DNA of 64,000 nucleotides from Cranoglanis bouderius (taxonomy: Eukaryota > Chordata > Actinopteri > Siluriformes > Cranoglanididae). Location: the NCBI GenBank assembly GCA_023630585.1, contig CM042548.1, forward strand, positions 14,163,527-14,227,526. Direction: 5' to 3'. Below are positions 27,134-37,399 of this stretch, one piece after another (the first letter of the stretch is position 1; the number at the start of each line of letters is the position of its first letter). The notes beneath the pieces are model-generated. The model was given only the letters and a program-made list of their open reading frames with translations. It was not told the origin of the DNA and ran no database searches. Made by a program: the position numbers and the translations under genes.

Positions 27134-28184
27134 GCTGAGCTCAGCACTGAGAGAATTATTCTCACATAAAATTCCTGCTCTGAGGCTCTTTTGTTAAAAC
27201 TAGCTCAGCTATCTTGGACGGATTCCCCCCCCCTTTGGTGGTTTTTCCTTAAATTTATCTCCTCCCTCCCGGGTGCGGGCTCAGCTCTGCCTCTGCGCTG
27301 CGTAAAGGCCATTTAAAATCCTGCAGGAATGCATGTATTATCCTTGCTTTCACCTCACAGAGACTCCATATTTCATTGCACACCCTGGAGAATAAGAGCA
27401 GCAATGAAACTGAGATTTACATTAATAATACACACGTCAAATAAAAATTTAAAAAAACATTAATTCACAGGAACTAACTTAGGTGTTCTGCAGATGTTCC
27501 ACAGCATTAAATGTAATTACGAGGATCAGCCATATGAAAAGCTTTATAATATATATAAAAACATTGTTTATTGCAATCAGGTGTCACAAAAGTACATCAT
27601 TCTTCTACATAATCTCCATTCAGTGAAAATGTTCCAGCAGTTAACCAGAGTTCAGATTCTTCTAGAAAAAAAAAAAAAATTGGTTTGATTTCAATTTGTG
27701 CTGCACTTTTACAGTTTTTGATTCCCTCTCGTTAAAAACCACGGCATGTTCTTTTACCAGTCCCTCCAGGATTTCGCAATCGCAGAAATTAACGCAAAAT
27801 CAAGCAAACGCCGCAATATTCGGAGGCGCTTGCAATTTTTCAAAATTACCGCATATTTTCCCCAGAATTTGGGCCGAGACAAGTCATGTGACGTCGTCAC
27901 GACGCGCATTCAGCCGAAGCCCTCTTTGATTCACATGCTTTGAACGTGAGTACAGCTAAAAGGTCTCATTTACCAACAAACATCAGTGCGAAAGAGCGTC
28001 CAAAACTATTTTGTGCAACTGCAATTTCGCTAATTCGAGTAGTTTCCTGCAAAAAAAAAAACACAAAAAACTCAACAAGTTGCATCTTGAATTTTGAAAG
28101 AAGTCGCAGCAAAATCCAGCAGTTTTGGACGCAACAATCACACAAAAAACTCTAAAACTATAAAAGGAATAAAAAATAACGCTG

Positions 28185-28275
28185 TTTTAAAACATGCTGT
28201 TACTGAAAAATAATCGACGTTGACATCCTAACAGTAACTCTGCTTCATTACACCATTCCATCGTTGATTATTTTC
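28185..28275. mobile_element. Fragment of a palindromic MITE family (core region)
   Basis: Two inverted arms, TGCTGTTACTGAAAAATAATC and GATTATTTTCCTATA, flank a centre containing AACAGTAACTCTGCTTCATTACAC-like sequence. The same core occurs at about 63575-63665 and, partly, at about 43345-43400. The family is unnamed here; classification would need a repeat library. Confidence 0.7.
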
Positions 28276-29214
28276 CTATACCTGCACGGCCGGAGTGTTG
28301 TGTTCCGATACTACTGATATTACTAATACTCCCTAAGATTCCTATCCACACTGACTGAAATATATAAACACACACCACAATTATCCTTTGATCACAAGAT
28401 TCCTGCTGAAACAGAGGTAAAATAAATCATTCTCTACAGGTTCAGGTTATCGCTACAGGAGAAATCACACTGCACACTACATCGTATTTGCTAAACAGTG
28501 CCGCTTTACTTTCCATGATGGAAAACTAGTCTAGAAATTTGCCGCTTTTCCAGGAACTCGTCCTCAGAACACTGTGACACCGCTTCCAGGAAGTGTTTCT
28601 ATGATATTCGGGTATGGTAATCACTGGTTTAATTAATATGCAAATCAGTGTGCACTGCTAATAAATCTTTTACATTTTTTAAAAAAATCATTAATTGTGA
28701 ACTACGTCCAGATTTCATGTTTAAGCATTTTTTTACGAGTGCATGTACAAATCAATGAGCAGTTTCTGACCGATACCTGATACCCATACCAGTATCGATA
28801 TCAGGTATTTGATCGATGCGTGATATCAGCATCGGTATCGACGCATCCCTGATGATTATTATTATTACTGATAAATTTGTTGTATATCAGCTTCTTTAAG
28901 CCTCATGCACAGCTCAAGATCAATCAGTAATCAATACCCAATAATCCTGCACCCTGATGCTTCCTTGCAGTCGTCCACACACCCAGGCTACGTCCCAAAC
29001 ACCACCCTGTTTAAGTGCACTACACAGTGGGCTCGTGAATCCAGTGTTTATTTAGGATTCGGCACAGGACACAGAACCTGACTCGGACCTGACCATGGAC
29101 CTGCGAGTTAAAACCTGGTGAAACCCCCTCCTGCATGATGGACTGATCAGGATTAACTAAACCTGATGTCTGTCGAGTTTATCAGTCTGATAGACAGATC
29201 TGCACTCTATCCAT

Positions 29215-29251
<37 letters not shown>

Positions 29252-29397
29252 ACAGCTCGTGCATGCATGCAGTGTTTGTGTGCTGTCTCTCTGCACCGAG
29301 GTGATTTTGTAACACAGATCGCAACAACAGAAACAGAAGAGAAAGAGGAAATCACGGCTGCATGCAGTGTTGTTCCTGCAGCTCCACTGGATCTTAC

Positions 29398-29640
29398 CTT
29401 CAGCTGGGCCTCCGTCCACCATAACATTTAATTTATTTTGCAGTAATTTTTTGGTCCCGGAGCAAAAAAAAAAAAAACGCGTCGTTAAAGTCCCTCTGTC
29501 ACCAAACACACCGCGACATGTCCTACAGCCTCCCTCCGAGTCTCTCTCCCCCTCTCTCTGCCTTCCTCTTTAATCAGCAAACCCGCATTTCACGGCAAAA
29601 TATAATTTGCCTTTGTGTGACTGACAGAAGCCATATTGAT
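29398..29640 (-). other. hmbox1: Candidate non-coding first exon of hmbox1
   Basis: On the minus strand, a consensus donor (AAG|GTAAGA) lies at 29398/29397, in a GC-richer stretch downstream of a promoter-like block. The first coding exon of hmbox1 opens with an acceptor just before its ATG, so an upstream 5' UTR exon is required. This is the best candidate, making a first intron of about 3.2 kb. The 5' limit is a guess. Confidence 0.45.
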
Positions 29641-29670
29641 ATGAACAGTAGAGTCGCGCGCGGGGTATCA

Positions 29671-29683
29671 TGGGAAATGTAGT
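29671..29683 (-). promoter_or_regulatory. ZNF143/THAP11-type promoter motif upstream of hmbox1
   Basis: Read on the minus strand, ACTACATTTCCCATGATAC closely matches the ACTACAATTCCCAGCATGC element bound by ZNF143 and THAP11 in vertebrate TATA-less promoters. It is adjacent to a CGCGCGCG block at 29655-29663 and just upstream of the candidate first exon. Confidence 0.6.
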
Positions 29684-29709
29684 TCTGCCCGGAAAACTGG
29701 ACTACAACC

Positions 29710-29713
<4 letters not shown>

Positions 29714-29745
<32 letters not shown>
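29714..29745. repeat. (GATA)8 microsatellite
   Basis: Perfect GATA tetranucleotide run about 30 bp upstream of the hmbox1 promoter-like motif. Confidence 0.96.
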
Positions 29746-30267
29746 GTGCAAAAAAAAAAAATTGCATCTCCTTCGGTGTCTGTGTTTCCTAAAATTGCAG
29801 CACATATTTATTTTATGAATATATTATTATTAGTAGTAGTAGTAAAATGTCTTACTTTATATACTCCTGAAATTAGCAACATTGTTGATAATCTGTGTTA
29901 TAGATTTACATATTTATTTTATGATTATAATAATTAATATATAAAGATTAAACACATTAGGCATTCTGTTTTTTTTTATTTTAATCCTGAACTTTCTGAT
30001 GTTTGATAGATTTCTATATATATTTTCTGACTTCATGTTAATTTTAATTGTGTTTTGTGATTTAATCCCGTAAGACCTAATGTTGTCCAAAAAAATAAAA
30101 AAGAAAAAAAGAAAAAAAGAAAACTTTCTTACACGCTTAAACCCTTCACAAATTAAGGCTGGAATTTTTGACCTAAACAGAATATATTTCATAATGTCTT
30201 CATGTCCAACTGCTGATAGATTCACTGATGGATGGAAAACTCTACAGCTGCATGTAATTAAAGTGTA

Positions 30268-30312
30268 CCGTACCGTATCGTACCGTACCGCATTGTACTG
30301 TATCGTATTGTA
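30268..30312. repeat. Pentanucleotide TACCG/TATCG/TATTG repeat
   Basis: About nine five-base units starting with TA and ending in G, varying at positions 3-4 (TACCG, TATCG, TATTG, CATTG, TACTG). The variants look like CpG decay of a TACCG unit. Confidence 0.85.
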
Positions 30313-30537
30313 GTGTGTTTGGATGTAAATAGACACACTGGCGACCTCTAGCGTGTGCTCGTTATTTATTCTTTTTTTTTTTACTCCTGTACAGTAGAAA
30401 GATCAGCTTTTACGGAGTAATTAATAATGAGTTATTACCTACTAAGTAAGTAATTATTAGTAGGTAATTACTAGTAATTAGTAAGTATTAATTAAGTATA
30501 CAACATAAATTTCAGAGGCTACTACCTCACTAAGTAG

Positions 30538-30557
30538 TACACACACACACACACACA

Positions 30558-30602
<45 letters not shown>
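30538..30602. repeat. (CA)n microsatellite
   Basis: CA run with a single CC interruption. A (GT)n run lies 310 bp further on at 30911-30957. The surrounding 29.75-31.08 kb is AT-rich intergenic DNA with no gene seen. Confidence 0.95.
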
Positions 30603-30604
<2 letters not shown>

Positions 30605-30908
30605 ATATAGTACATAATGTTAAAGAATAAATAAAAGTACCTACGGTAACTTTGTTAAGGTGTGGCAGTTTGTTGGGGGGGTCGATTTTCACCCACACAA
30701 CCCAAACTCTGATACACACTGCTAAAATGTAAATGTAGAATAAAACATTTTGTATTATATTAACAGCACTGCTAGTTTTATTAAAAGTAAAAAATATATA
30801 AAATTTTATATTTAAATGATTATTTTAGAAGAATAGCTATTTATACAGTAATCTGTGGTTTTCCTAGAATAGTTGAATAAACTGAATTGTCTTATCTAAA
30901 AATTGTGG

Positions 30909-30958
<50 letters not shown>

Positions 30959-31083
30959 TGTTAGGAATATTTGACAGTTTTCACCATGTGGACAACATTT
31001 GCACAGGGAAAACTCACTCACTGACTTTCACTTTTCACTTTGTCACTGACTTTAGCACTTTATCCTGGTCAGGGTCCCAGTGG

Positions 31084-31251
31084 ATCCCGGGAATACTGGG
31101 CGTGAGGAGAATCTATCCCGGGAATACTGGGCGTGAGGAGAATCTATCCCGGGAATACTGGGCGTGAGGAGAATCTATCCCGGGAATACTGGGCGTGAGG
31201 AGAATCTATCCCGGGAATACTGGGCGTGAGGAGAATCAATCCCGGGAATAC
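31084..31251. repeat. 31-bp minisatellite, about 5.4 copies
   Basis: Tandem units begin ATCCCGGGAATACTGGGCGT at 31084, 31115, 31146, 31177, 31208 and a partial at 31239. Copies are nearly identical, indicating recent expansion. Each unit carries a SmaI-type CCCGGG. Confidence 0.96.
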
Positions 31252-31929
31252 ACGGATGAGACGCCAGTCCATTACATTCTTTTTTTTAAAAAAACGGAAA
31301 CCACAGATTTTATGTAAATAAGTAAACAAACAAACTAATACATTAGTAAAAGTTTAACTGTAACCTCAGTAGCCAAAAGGAAACTGTTTGGTGCTTTAAG
31401 TTCTTTTTGCTTAAATAAAAATAAAAATAAAAATAAAGAAATAAAATAGACAAAAGCTTTGGTTAAGGTCAGGGTTATGATGTAGGTGAAACATAGAACT
31501 ATTTATCTGCATTAATCAATGAAGGGTCCTCAAAACACTTAAATTGAAATATTTCAAAAAGCGTAAACTTTATCAAAACTATAAACCAAACTCTGACTGA
31601 ATTCAGTGCGTCAGCCAGTTCACGCTGAATAAATTCATGACTTCTAGGAGAATAATAATTACGAGTGTGCTGTAAATGACTCATACCGCTCTTTCTTGCT
31701 TTATCCTGTAATAAACATTTCACCTGGGGGGTATTCCAGAAAGCTGGTTATTTGACATACCCAGGTAAGTTTAAGGGTAAGTTTAGCTGATAAACCTCAA
31801 CTTTCGGTTCCAAAAACGGAGGTAACTTTCTGGGTATGTAAGTAACCATGGCAACTTGCTCTCTGAAGATAGCCTGCTCCGGAGCAGGTTATGTTCCAGG
31901 GTTAGTTTGTCTCAGAGAGCTGACGGAGC

Positions 31930-32290
31930 ATGGTGTGCCCTTTTGAAGAATGTCCTGTGGACAAGGAAGCACAGATTACACAATTTTTTTTTTTTTCGCC
32001 GTGAGAGTTTGACAAGACCACGTATATGTGTGTGTTTTCATATCCGGATGAATATTTGCGGGAGCGATACTGTTTTTCACAGTAATTTATTTAACGAACT
32101 CTTTGCAACCTCACTGGCAATGGGACACATCGTGGACCAGCGCTTAACACCGAGCACATTTTATGCATTGCCCTTCGTCCCCCCCCCCCCATACCCCACC
32201 ACCACCCCAGGGAATTTCTTTATAACACGCGTGATGCAGAGCATGTGGGAAAGGACACTGTGTGTAGGGCCGTGTGTACAGTATGACTTG
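31930..32290 (+). pseudogene. Harbinger transposase remnant, N-terminal part
   Basis: Starting at an ATG at 31930 the reading gives MVCPFEECPVDKEAQI, then a T-run frameshift, RRESLTRPRI, another frameshift, FSYPDEYLRERYCFS with a stop, NGTHRGPALNTEHILCIALR, a poly-C insertion, then FLYNTRDAEHVGKDTVCRAV. The order and spacing match the N-terminal region of fish HARBI1-like transposases. At least three frameshifts and stops break it. The DDE catalytic region is absent. Confidence 0.8.
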
Positions 32291-32479
32291 CACTCAAACA
32301 GTGGTGGTGTTGAGATGTGATCTGCCAAAATCACTCCTAATTAAATTACTAATGCACAAAGTGAACAGTCATGTGTGGTTCATTGTTTCTTTATTTCATG
32401 TAATTGAAAAAGACATTTGAATTTATTGCTTTACCATTCAACAATAATCATCAGTAGGCAAATACAGTACTTTGCCCAC

Positions 32480-33990
32480 CTTTAACCGGTGCTCCAGCAA
32501 TTCAGTTTCAAGCCTGGCCTTTTTTTCATGTGCAGCTTTTTTTCCTCCATTTGAAGTCGTAGATGGTCCACCTCCATGTCACTTTTTCTAATTTGCCTTT
32601 GCAGATGGACCTTATACAGTTCCTTTGCAGGCAGCTAGGAAGACAATGATAATTCAGTATAATTGATAACATAAATGTCTGTAATAGACCAATTATTTTT
32701 AATCAGGACAACTGCAAACAATTTCTTACACTGCTAAGATTCTGTGTGGAGGTAGATGGACCCTCCACTGTACAGGAATCCCCAGCCATAATCTTTAAGG
32801 GGACAATGACAAAGTTTTAATATCACACATCTTATCTTTAAACAAGGGAATGTATTATGTGTTATACCTCTGTGGGCCTCACAGCATCTTCATGTTGTAC
32901 CTCTGTCATAGCAGATGTGGTCTCTTCATCTTCATCCTACAGTGCACATTACTAATGATTAATGGTTTGGTCTAGCAAACAAACAATACCGGAAGACAAT
33001 AATCACTTACAACTGTGGCAGGATGTGCTGTTGCAGGAGGGTAGATTAATACAATGTGTCCATCAGCAACTGTAAGAAAATGAAACCAGTAAGATGCTCA
33101 ATGTACATTCTGAAACAAATACAACTGCTGTACAAAGACATAAGGAACATCTCGTAGGGGCACCACAATTAAGATTACAGTACACAGCATATGCAGTAAA
33201 ATAAAATAAGCATGCATAATACACAAGTGCAACATTGCCAATAAAGGATTATTTCAAAATACCTTTTTCAAGGTGTATGGTTATCTTGAGTGTTTAAGGA
33301 TAAGTCACTTAAAGCACTGGAAACCTAAAAAAAAAAAAAGGTCATAAGTACTAATATGCTACACATACATTTTACCAGGCTACCAGGCCACCTGTATCAT
33401 AGGAGGTAGCCAACTCTGATGAACTGTCCCCTGGAATCCCACTGACCACAAGTCGCCCTTGATTAAGGGACAGTGCCCCTCAGCAGGAGTGGGTGAGGGT
33501 GGTCCCCCACCCCTTTCACAGCCTTCAGCCTTCTTCTTCTTCCTGTTGGCTATAGAGAACAAAGAGAAAAGTTATTATAGAAGGTTGGGCCAATTAGTTA
33601 GGTTACAGTTTAGGAAGTTTATTCTGGGTCCAGAAAAATTACACCTGATAAAATATGAAGCCAATGTGTAGGCTACAATGTTAAGAAATTGATGGAAGAC
33701 AAAAAGTAAAGGCTTATCTATTAAATATTACAGCACGAGTGTAATAGGATCAGCATTCAATTTTGCATCATAATGAAAGGAAACTTTTCATATATTTATG
33801 AACTTATAAACTCACGCATTTACTCGATCCGTTATTTTTTGCCAAGCCAACTCTCTGTCCTGCCGTGCAGCAGTGTTACTTTTTTATTGTTGTGGTTATA
33901 ATTGGCTTATATTCCTCATAAGAATGCATTAAAACCTCTAATTTTGCTTCGCTAAAGTACGCGGCTCACTTTTTCGGCGACCCATCGACA
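32480..33990 (-). pseudogene. Harbinger Myb/SANT-like accessory protein remnant
   Basis: On the minus strand three separated pieces are recognisable: a Myb/SANT segment with SNTAARQDRELAWQKITDRVNA-like sequence (about 33990-33820), a middle ANRKKKKAEGCERGGGPPSP segment (about 33550-33390), and a C-terminal coiled segment reading LYKVHLQRQIRKSDMEVDHL (about 32640-32480). These correspond in order to the MSANTD-type DNA-binding protein that accompanies Harbinger transposases. Stops and frameshifts interrupt the reading. Confidence 0.72.
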
Positions 33991-35085
33991 ATGTTTTTAT
34001 ACACTCACCGTGCACGCGTGTTAACTCTGAGTTACCAACTGGAGGTTGATTAAACTAACTCTTCTCAGGTGTTTTGGAACCGACATACCCTGAGTAAGCA
34101 AGGTTTGGGTTAATCAACCGAGAGTTCAGGGTTTAGCTGACGGTAAGTTAACCCTGCTTTCTGGAATAGCCCCCTGCTGACAACAAAACAACAACAAAAC
34201 AACACTTCTGTGTCTCTCCAAAGGCTCGGAGAGCAGCACTTAAAATAATTATCAAAAGAATGGATTTTTGCTGTCTGACTTATTCCCTGAACATGGACAC
34301 ATCTTTACGGCTTAAAAAGCACAGATTTGCTAGTCTGCTCGTGTTTAGTGTTTAGATGTTTACACTCAACGGGATGAGATTCTACTTTTCTTTTCTTTTA
34401 CATATTACCTCTACATTTCCCTTCCTCATGCTGAGCGAGACAGAGGGCCAGGATGATGTTCTGTAACCCAAAAACAGGAACATTTCTCTAAAAAAAAACC
34501 AAAAACAAACAAAAAACCCCAACACACACAGTATAGAGCGTACAACAGAATCTGACCCGTAATCAGGAACCGAACAGAGTTCTGACATTTTTTAATAAAA
34601 GACTGTATTCGTATTATAACGTGTTATAATGTGATGGGAAGAACAGGGTGATAAAATTCCAGGTCAAAACGAGTAAAATGTGAATTTGCCGTGTCGTATG
34701 CCTACGCAAATCACTCCTCAGTTCATGGGATTCATGAACTGGCTTTTCTAATACAAAAGTCCTGAAAAAGAATCAATCTTCAGCATCATTCACAATTGAG
34801 ACATCATATGGTATAACACATCCTTTATTTTCTGACTGCATAATAATAATAAGCACATCTCAGCTGAAATCTGAGAACTAAAGTGTATATTTCAGTAAAC
34901 AACGCTTGTAAATGCTTGTCATGCTGTGTGACCTTTAACCTTTTGCATCTTTAGTTAAGTTAGGTTTGTTATATTTACATAAGGTACTTAATTGGACCTT
35001 AACGGTTATTATGCACTCTCCAGAAAAAAGGGTACTACACTGTAGTTTTCTTTATTTCCTTAAGCGTACACCTTTTGTACTTGTA

Positions 35086-35153
35086 CACTCTCAGAAATAA
35101 CGGTACTAACGAGTACTTTTCCATGTTGCTCATGTGGTAGCACAAAGGGCACA

Positions 35154-35235
<82 letters not shown>

Positions 35236-35422
35236 GTATGTATATACACTGCATATTTTACCTACAAAGTGTACCTTTAAAAATCTAAAACGTAATTACG
35301 GTCCAATTGTGTACATTAAATAATTTTAAAGCTACACTACACCCACATATCCAGGTGAAACACAAGGGTACCACCAAAGCAGCGAAGAAAAGTACCACTT
35401 GGCACCCTTTTCTCTGAGAGTG
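35086..35422. mobile_element. MITE with CACTCTCAGAAA-type ends, split by a (TA)n run
   Basis: Left end TACACTCTCAGAAATAACGG and right end CTCTGAGAGTGTA are inverted. Inside the ends, GGTAC and GTACC motifs are also mirrored. A (TA)n microsatellite occupies 35156-35232. A degenerate single end of the same type lies at about 35012-35045. The related copy at about 38911-39170 supports a repeat family common in teleosts. Confidence 0.75.
35156..35232. repeat. (TA)38 microsatellite
   Basis: Uninterrupted TA run inside the MITE at 35086-35422. Confidence 0.96.
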
Positions 35423-35906
35423 TAGCTTGTGACTGATTCAGTAGCATCTACTGTATGTAGCATATGTTCCCGTAACGTTTCTTATATTTTATGTTATACA
35501 TTAATTTCAGAATATTTCAGTGGGCTACAATGAAATGTAATCAGCATGATTTCCTAAGATCTGTCACCTTTTCTAACTGTGTTATCATTTCAAAACTATT
35601 ATAAAAGTGTCCCTAGATGAAATACATGAGAAATACTGTGTATGAGAACTAATCAGTAACGACAGCAGCCGTACTGTGCTGTTCCTCATACCTCTATCTA
35701 TACCAAGTCAGGAGGAATAATTGCGGATTATTGATATAAAATATAACAGCTGTAAAGTGACACTAGAGCTGCGTGTCAAATGGTGTACTGTGCACTGTAT
35801 ACTAGAGTCTCAAGTATTTAGTACTTGATTTGTGTAGCTATAATGAAAACGATCCTAAACAGAAGCAACAAATTGCTGTGATTTTAAAATCCAGCATGCC
35901 CAGATT

Positions 35907-36448
35907 AAAAGCCGGCCGATTGATCGGTTTTGCTGATTAATCGGCACCGATAACCAATTGCTGGAACTATCGTTTATCAGCAGAAATCCACACGGATAGT
36001 TTTTCCCAGTTGTGTCGGTTGTGGGAGCGGCTGAGAAGGTTCCGCTCTCAGTACGGCCTCTAGAGGCTAAATAAAAACCACCACTGACAAATTTTTTTGT
36101 GTTATTTGAAGTGTTTTTTTATTCATTTTGGAAGTCTCTATTTTTATTTGTTATTTGGAGTGTAATTTTTTGGTTCAGTTTGGATGTACATCATTTATTT
36201 ACTTCAATATTTATTAATAGTTAATATACTATTAATATTTATATATTTATTTCATTTTAAAAAGTACAGGACATTTTCATGGTACAGTCAGCACTGTTTA
36301 TTTTTGTAATAAAGTTCAGTAATTTACTTTGAGTGTTATGTTTTCATTCAGTATCAATTTTAAAAACCGGCTGATTAATCGGTTATCGGCAGGTCCCGCC
36401 CAACTTAGTTATGGGTATCTGTAGAATGCAACATCGGTCGACCTCTAG
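35907..36448. mobile_element. Interspersed repeat with exact 8-bp flanking duplication
   Basis: A 542 bp segment with recurring ATTAATCGG and CGATTAATC palindromic motifs, beginning GCCGGCCGATTGATCGG and ending GGTCGACCTCTAG. It is flanked by CCCAGATT at 35899-35906 and 36449-36456. Eight-base duplications are typical of hAT elements, but the two ends are not clear inverted repeats, so the class is uncertain. No coding capacity seen. Confidence 0.65.
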
Positions 36449-37399
36449 CCCAGATTCCTCCTTCCCAAGGAGACGTGTGTTTTTGTTTCTGTACTAGTCC
36501 TGTCTCCATCCCTGTCCTGTAAATGGTTTGTTACCTGATTGTGTTAGTTCATGATTACATGAATTATGCTGTTTTCTGTTTCGTTACGAAGCCTAATCAT
36601 GTGTTGTTAAGTCGCTGTGTTCTCTCCAGGTGTCATCTTTTAATGCCCAAGTTGCATTCCAATACACAAGAACCAAGAACAGTTTAAAAAAACAAAACAA
36701 ATTGTTCTTTATTCTCCCAAAAAACTAAGGATGTATTGGTTGATTACTTGCCAAGGAGAGCAAACACATGTTTTCTGAGTTTTTGGACTACTTTGTGGTT
36801 CTGACCTGGATTATCCGTGTTCAACTCTCTCTCCCTGTGCTTTGACCCATGCTACTGACTATGATGATGTTTCTATAAAATACGCTGAGTTTATACACAT
36901 TACACCTGGTCCTAAATTGCTCCGTGGCTTGGTCTTTCAGTTTGTGCTTACCAAGTGCAAAAACACGTCCAACATTACGCATTTCATTTGTAGGCGGTTT
37001 AACATCATTTGGGTATGAGCAGCACAGGATCTCACTGCAAGCACACTAATCACACCTGAAGTATGCAGAGTACACCATTTGAGATAAAACTTTCAGCAAA
37101 GCATGCACTCTGTTATTAAAAATAGCTTAATTTGGATAAATAAGCTGAACTAGATTGCAAATATCATGTAGCCTAATTTACAGAGAAGACAGGATTTTAA
37201 ATCTAAACAACTTTCTGAAGCAGCAAAGAGTTTATAGAGTTTATAGATCTTTTAAACCACACCTGAGCTTATGTACCGCTTTAGCAGAGATCAAGAGCAA
37301 GATATACGCAGCAATTTACTTGTAGCTACAGAGCTGAACAAATGGGTGCGGGCTGGCCTTAGAGTTCTTGGGTTTTCTTTTTTTGGTCATTGTGGAGGT

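Larger units (their letters stand above)
31727..34173. mobile_element. PIF/Harbinger-type DNA transposon, internally deleted and decayed
   Basis: About 2.45 kb bounded by imperfect inverted ends GGGGGTATTCCAGAAAGC and, reading in from the right, GGGGCTATTCCAGAAAGC. The flanks share CTG on both sides, consistent with a 3-bp target duplication. Inside are remnants of both Harbinger genes in convergent orientation: the N-terminal part of the transposase (+ strand, about 31930-32290) and the Myb/SANT-like DNA-binding protein (- strand, about 32480-33990). The catalytic C-terminal half of the transposase is not found, so the copy is non-autonomous. Confidence 0.85.

Noticed and set aside
31856..32320. 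154-residue + strand open frame as a host gene
   Set aside because: It runs across frameshifted Harbinger transposase remnants; the recognisable residues lie in other frames.
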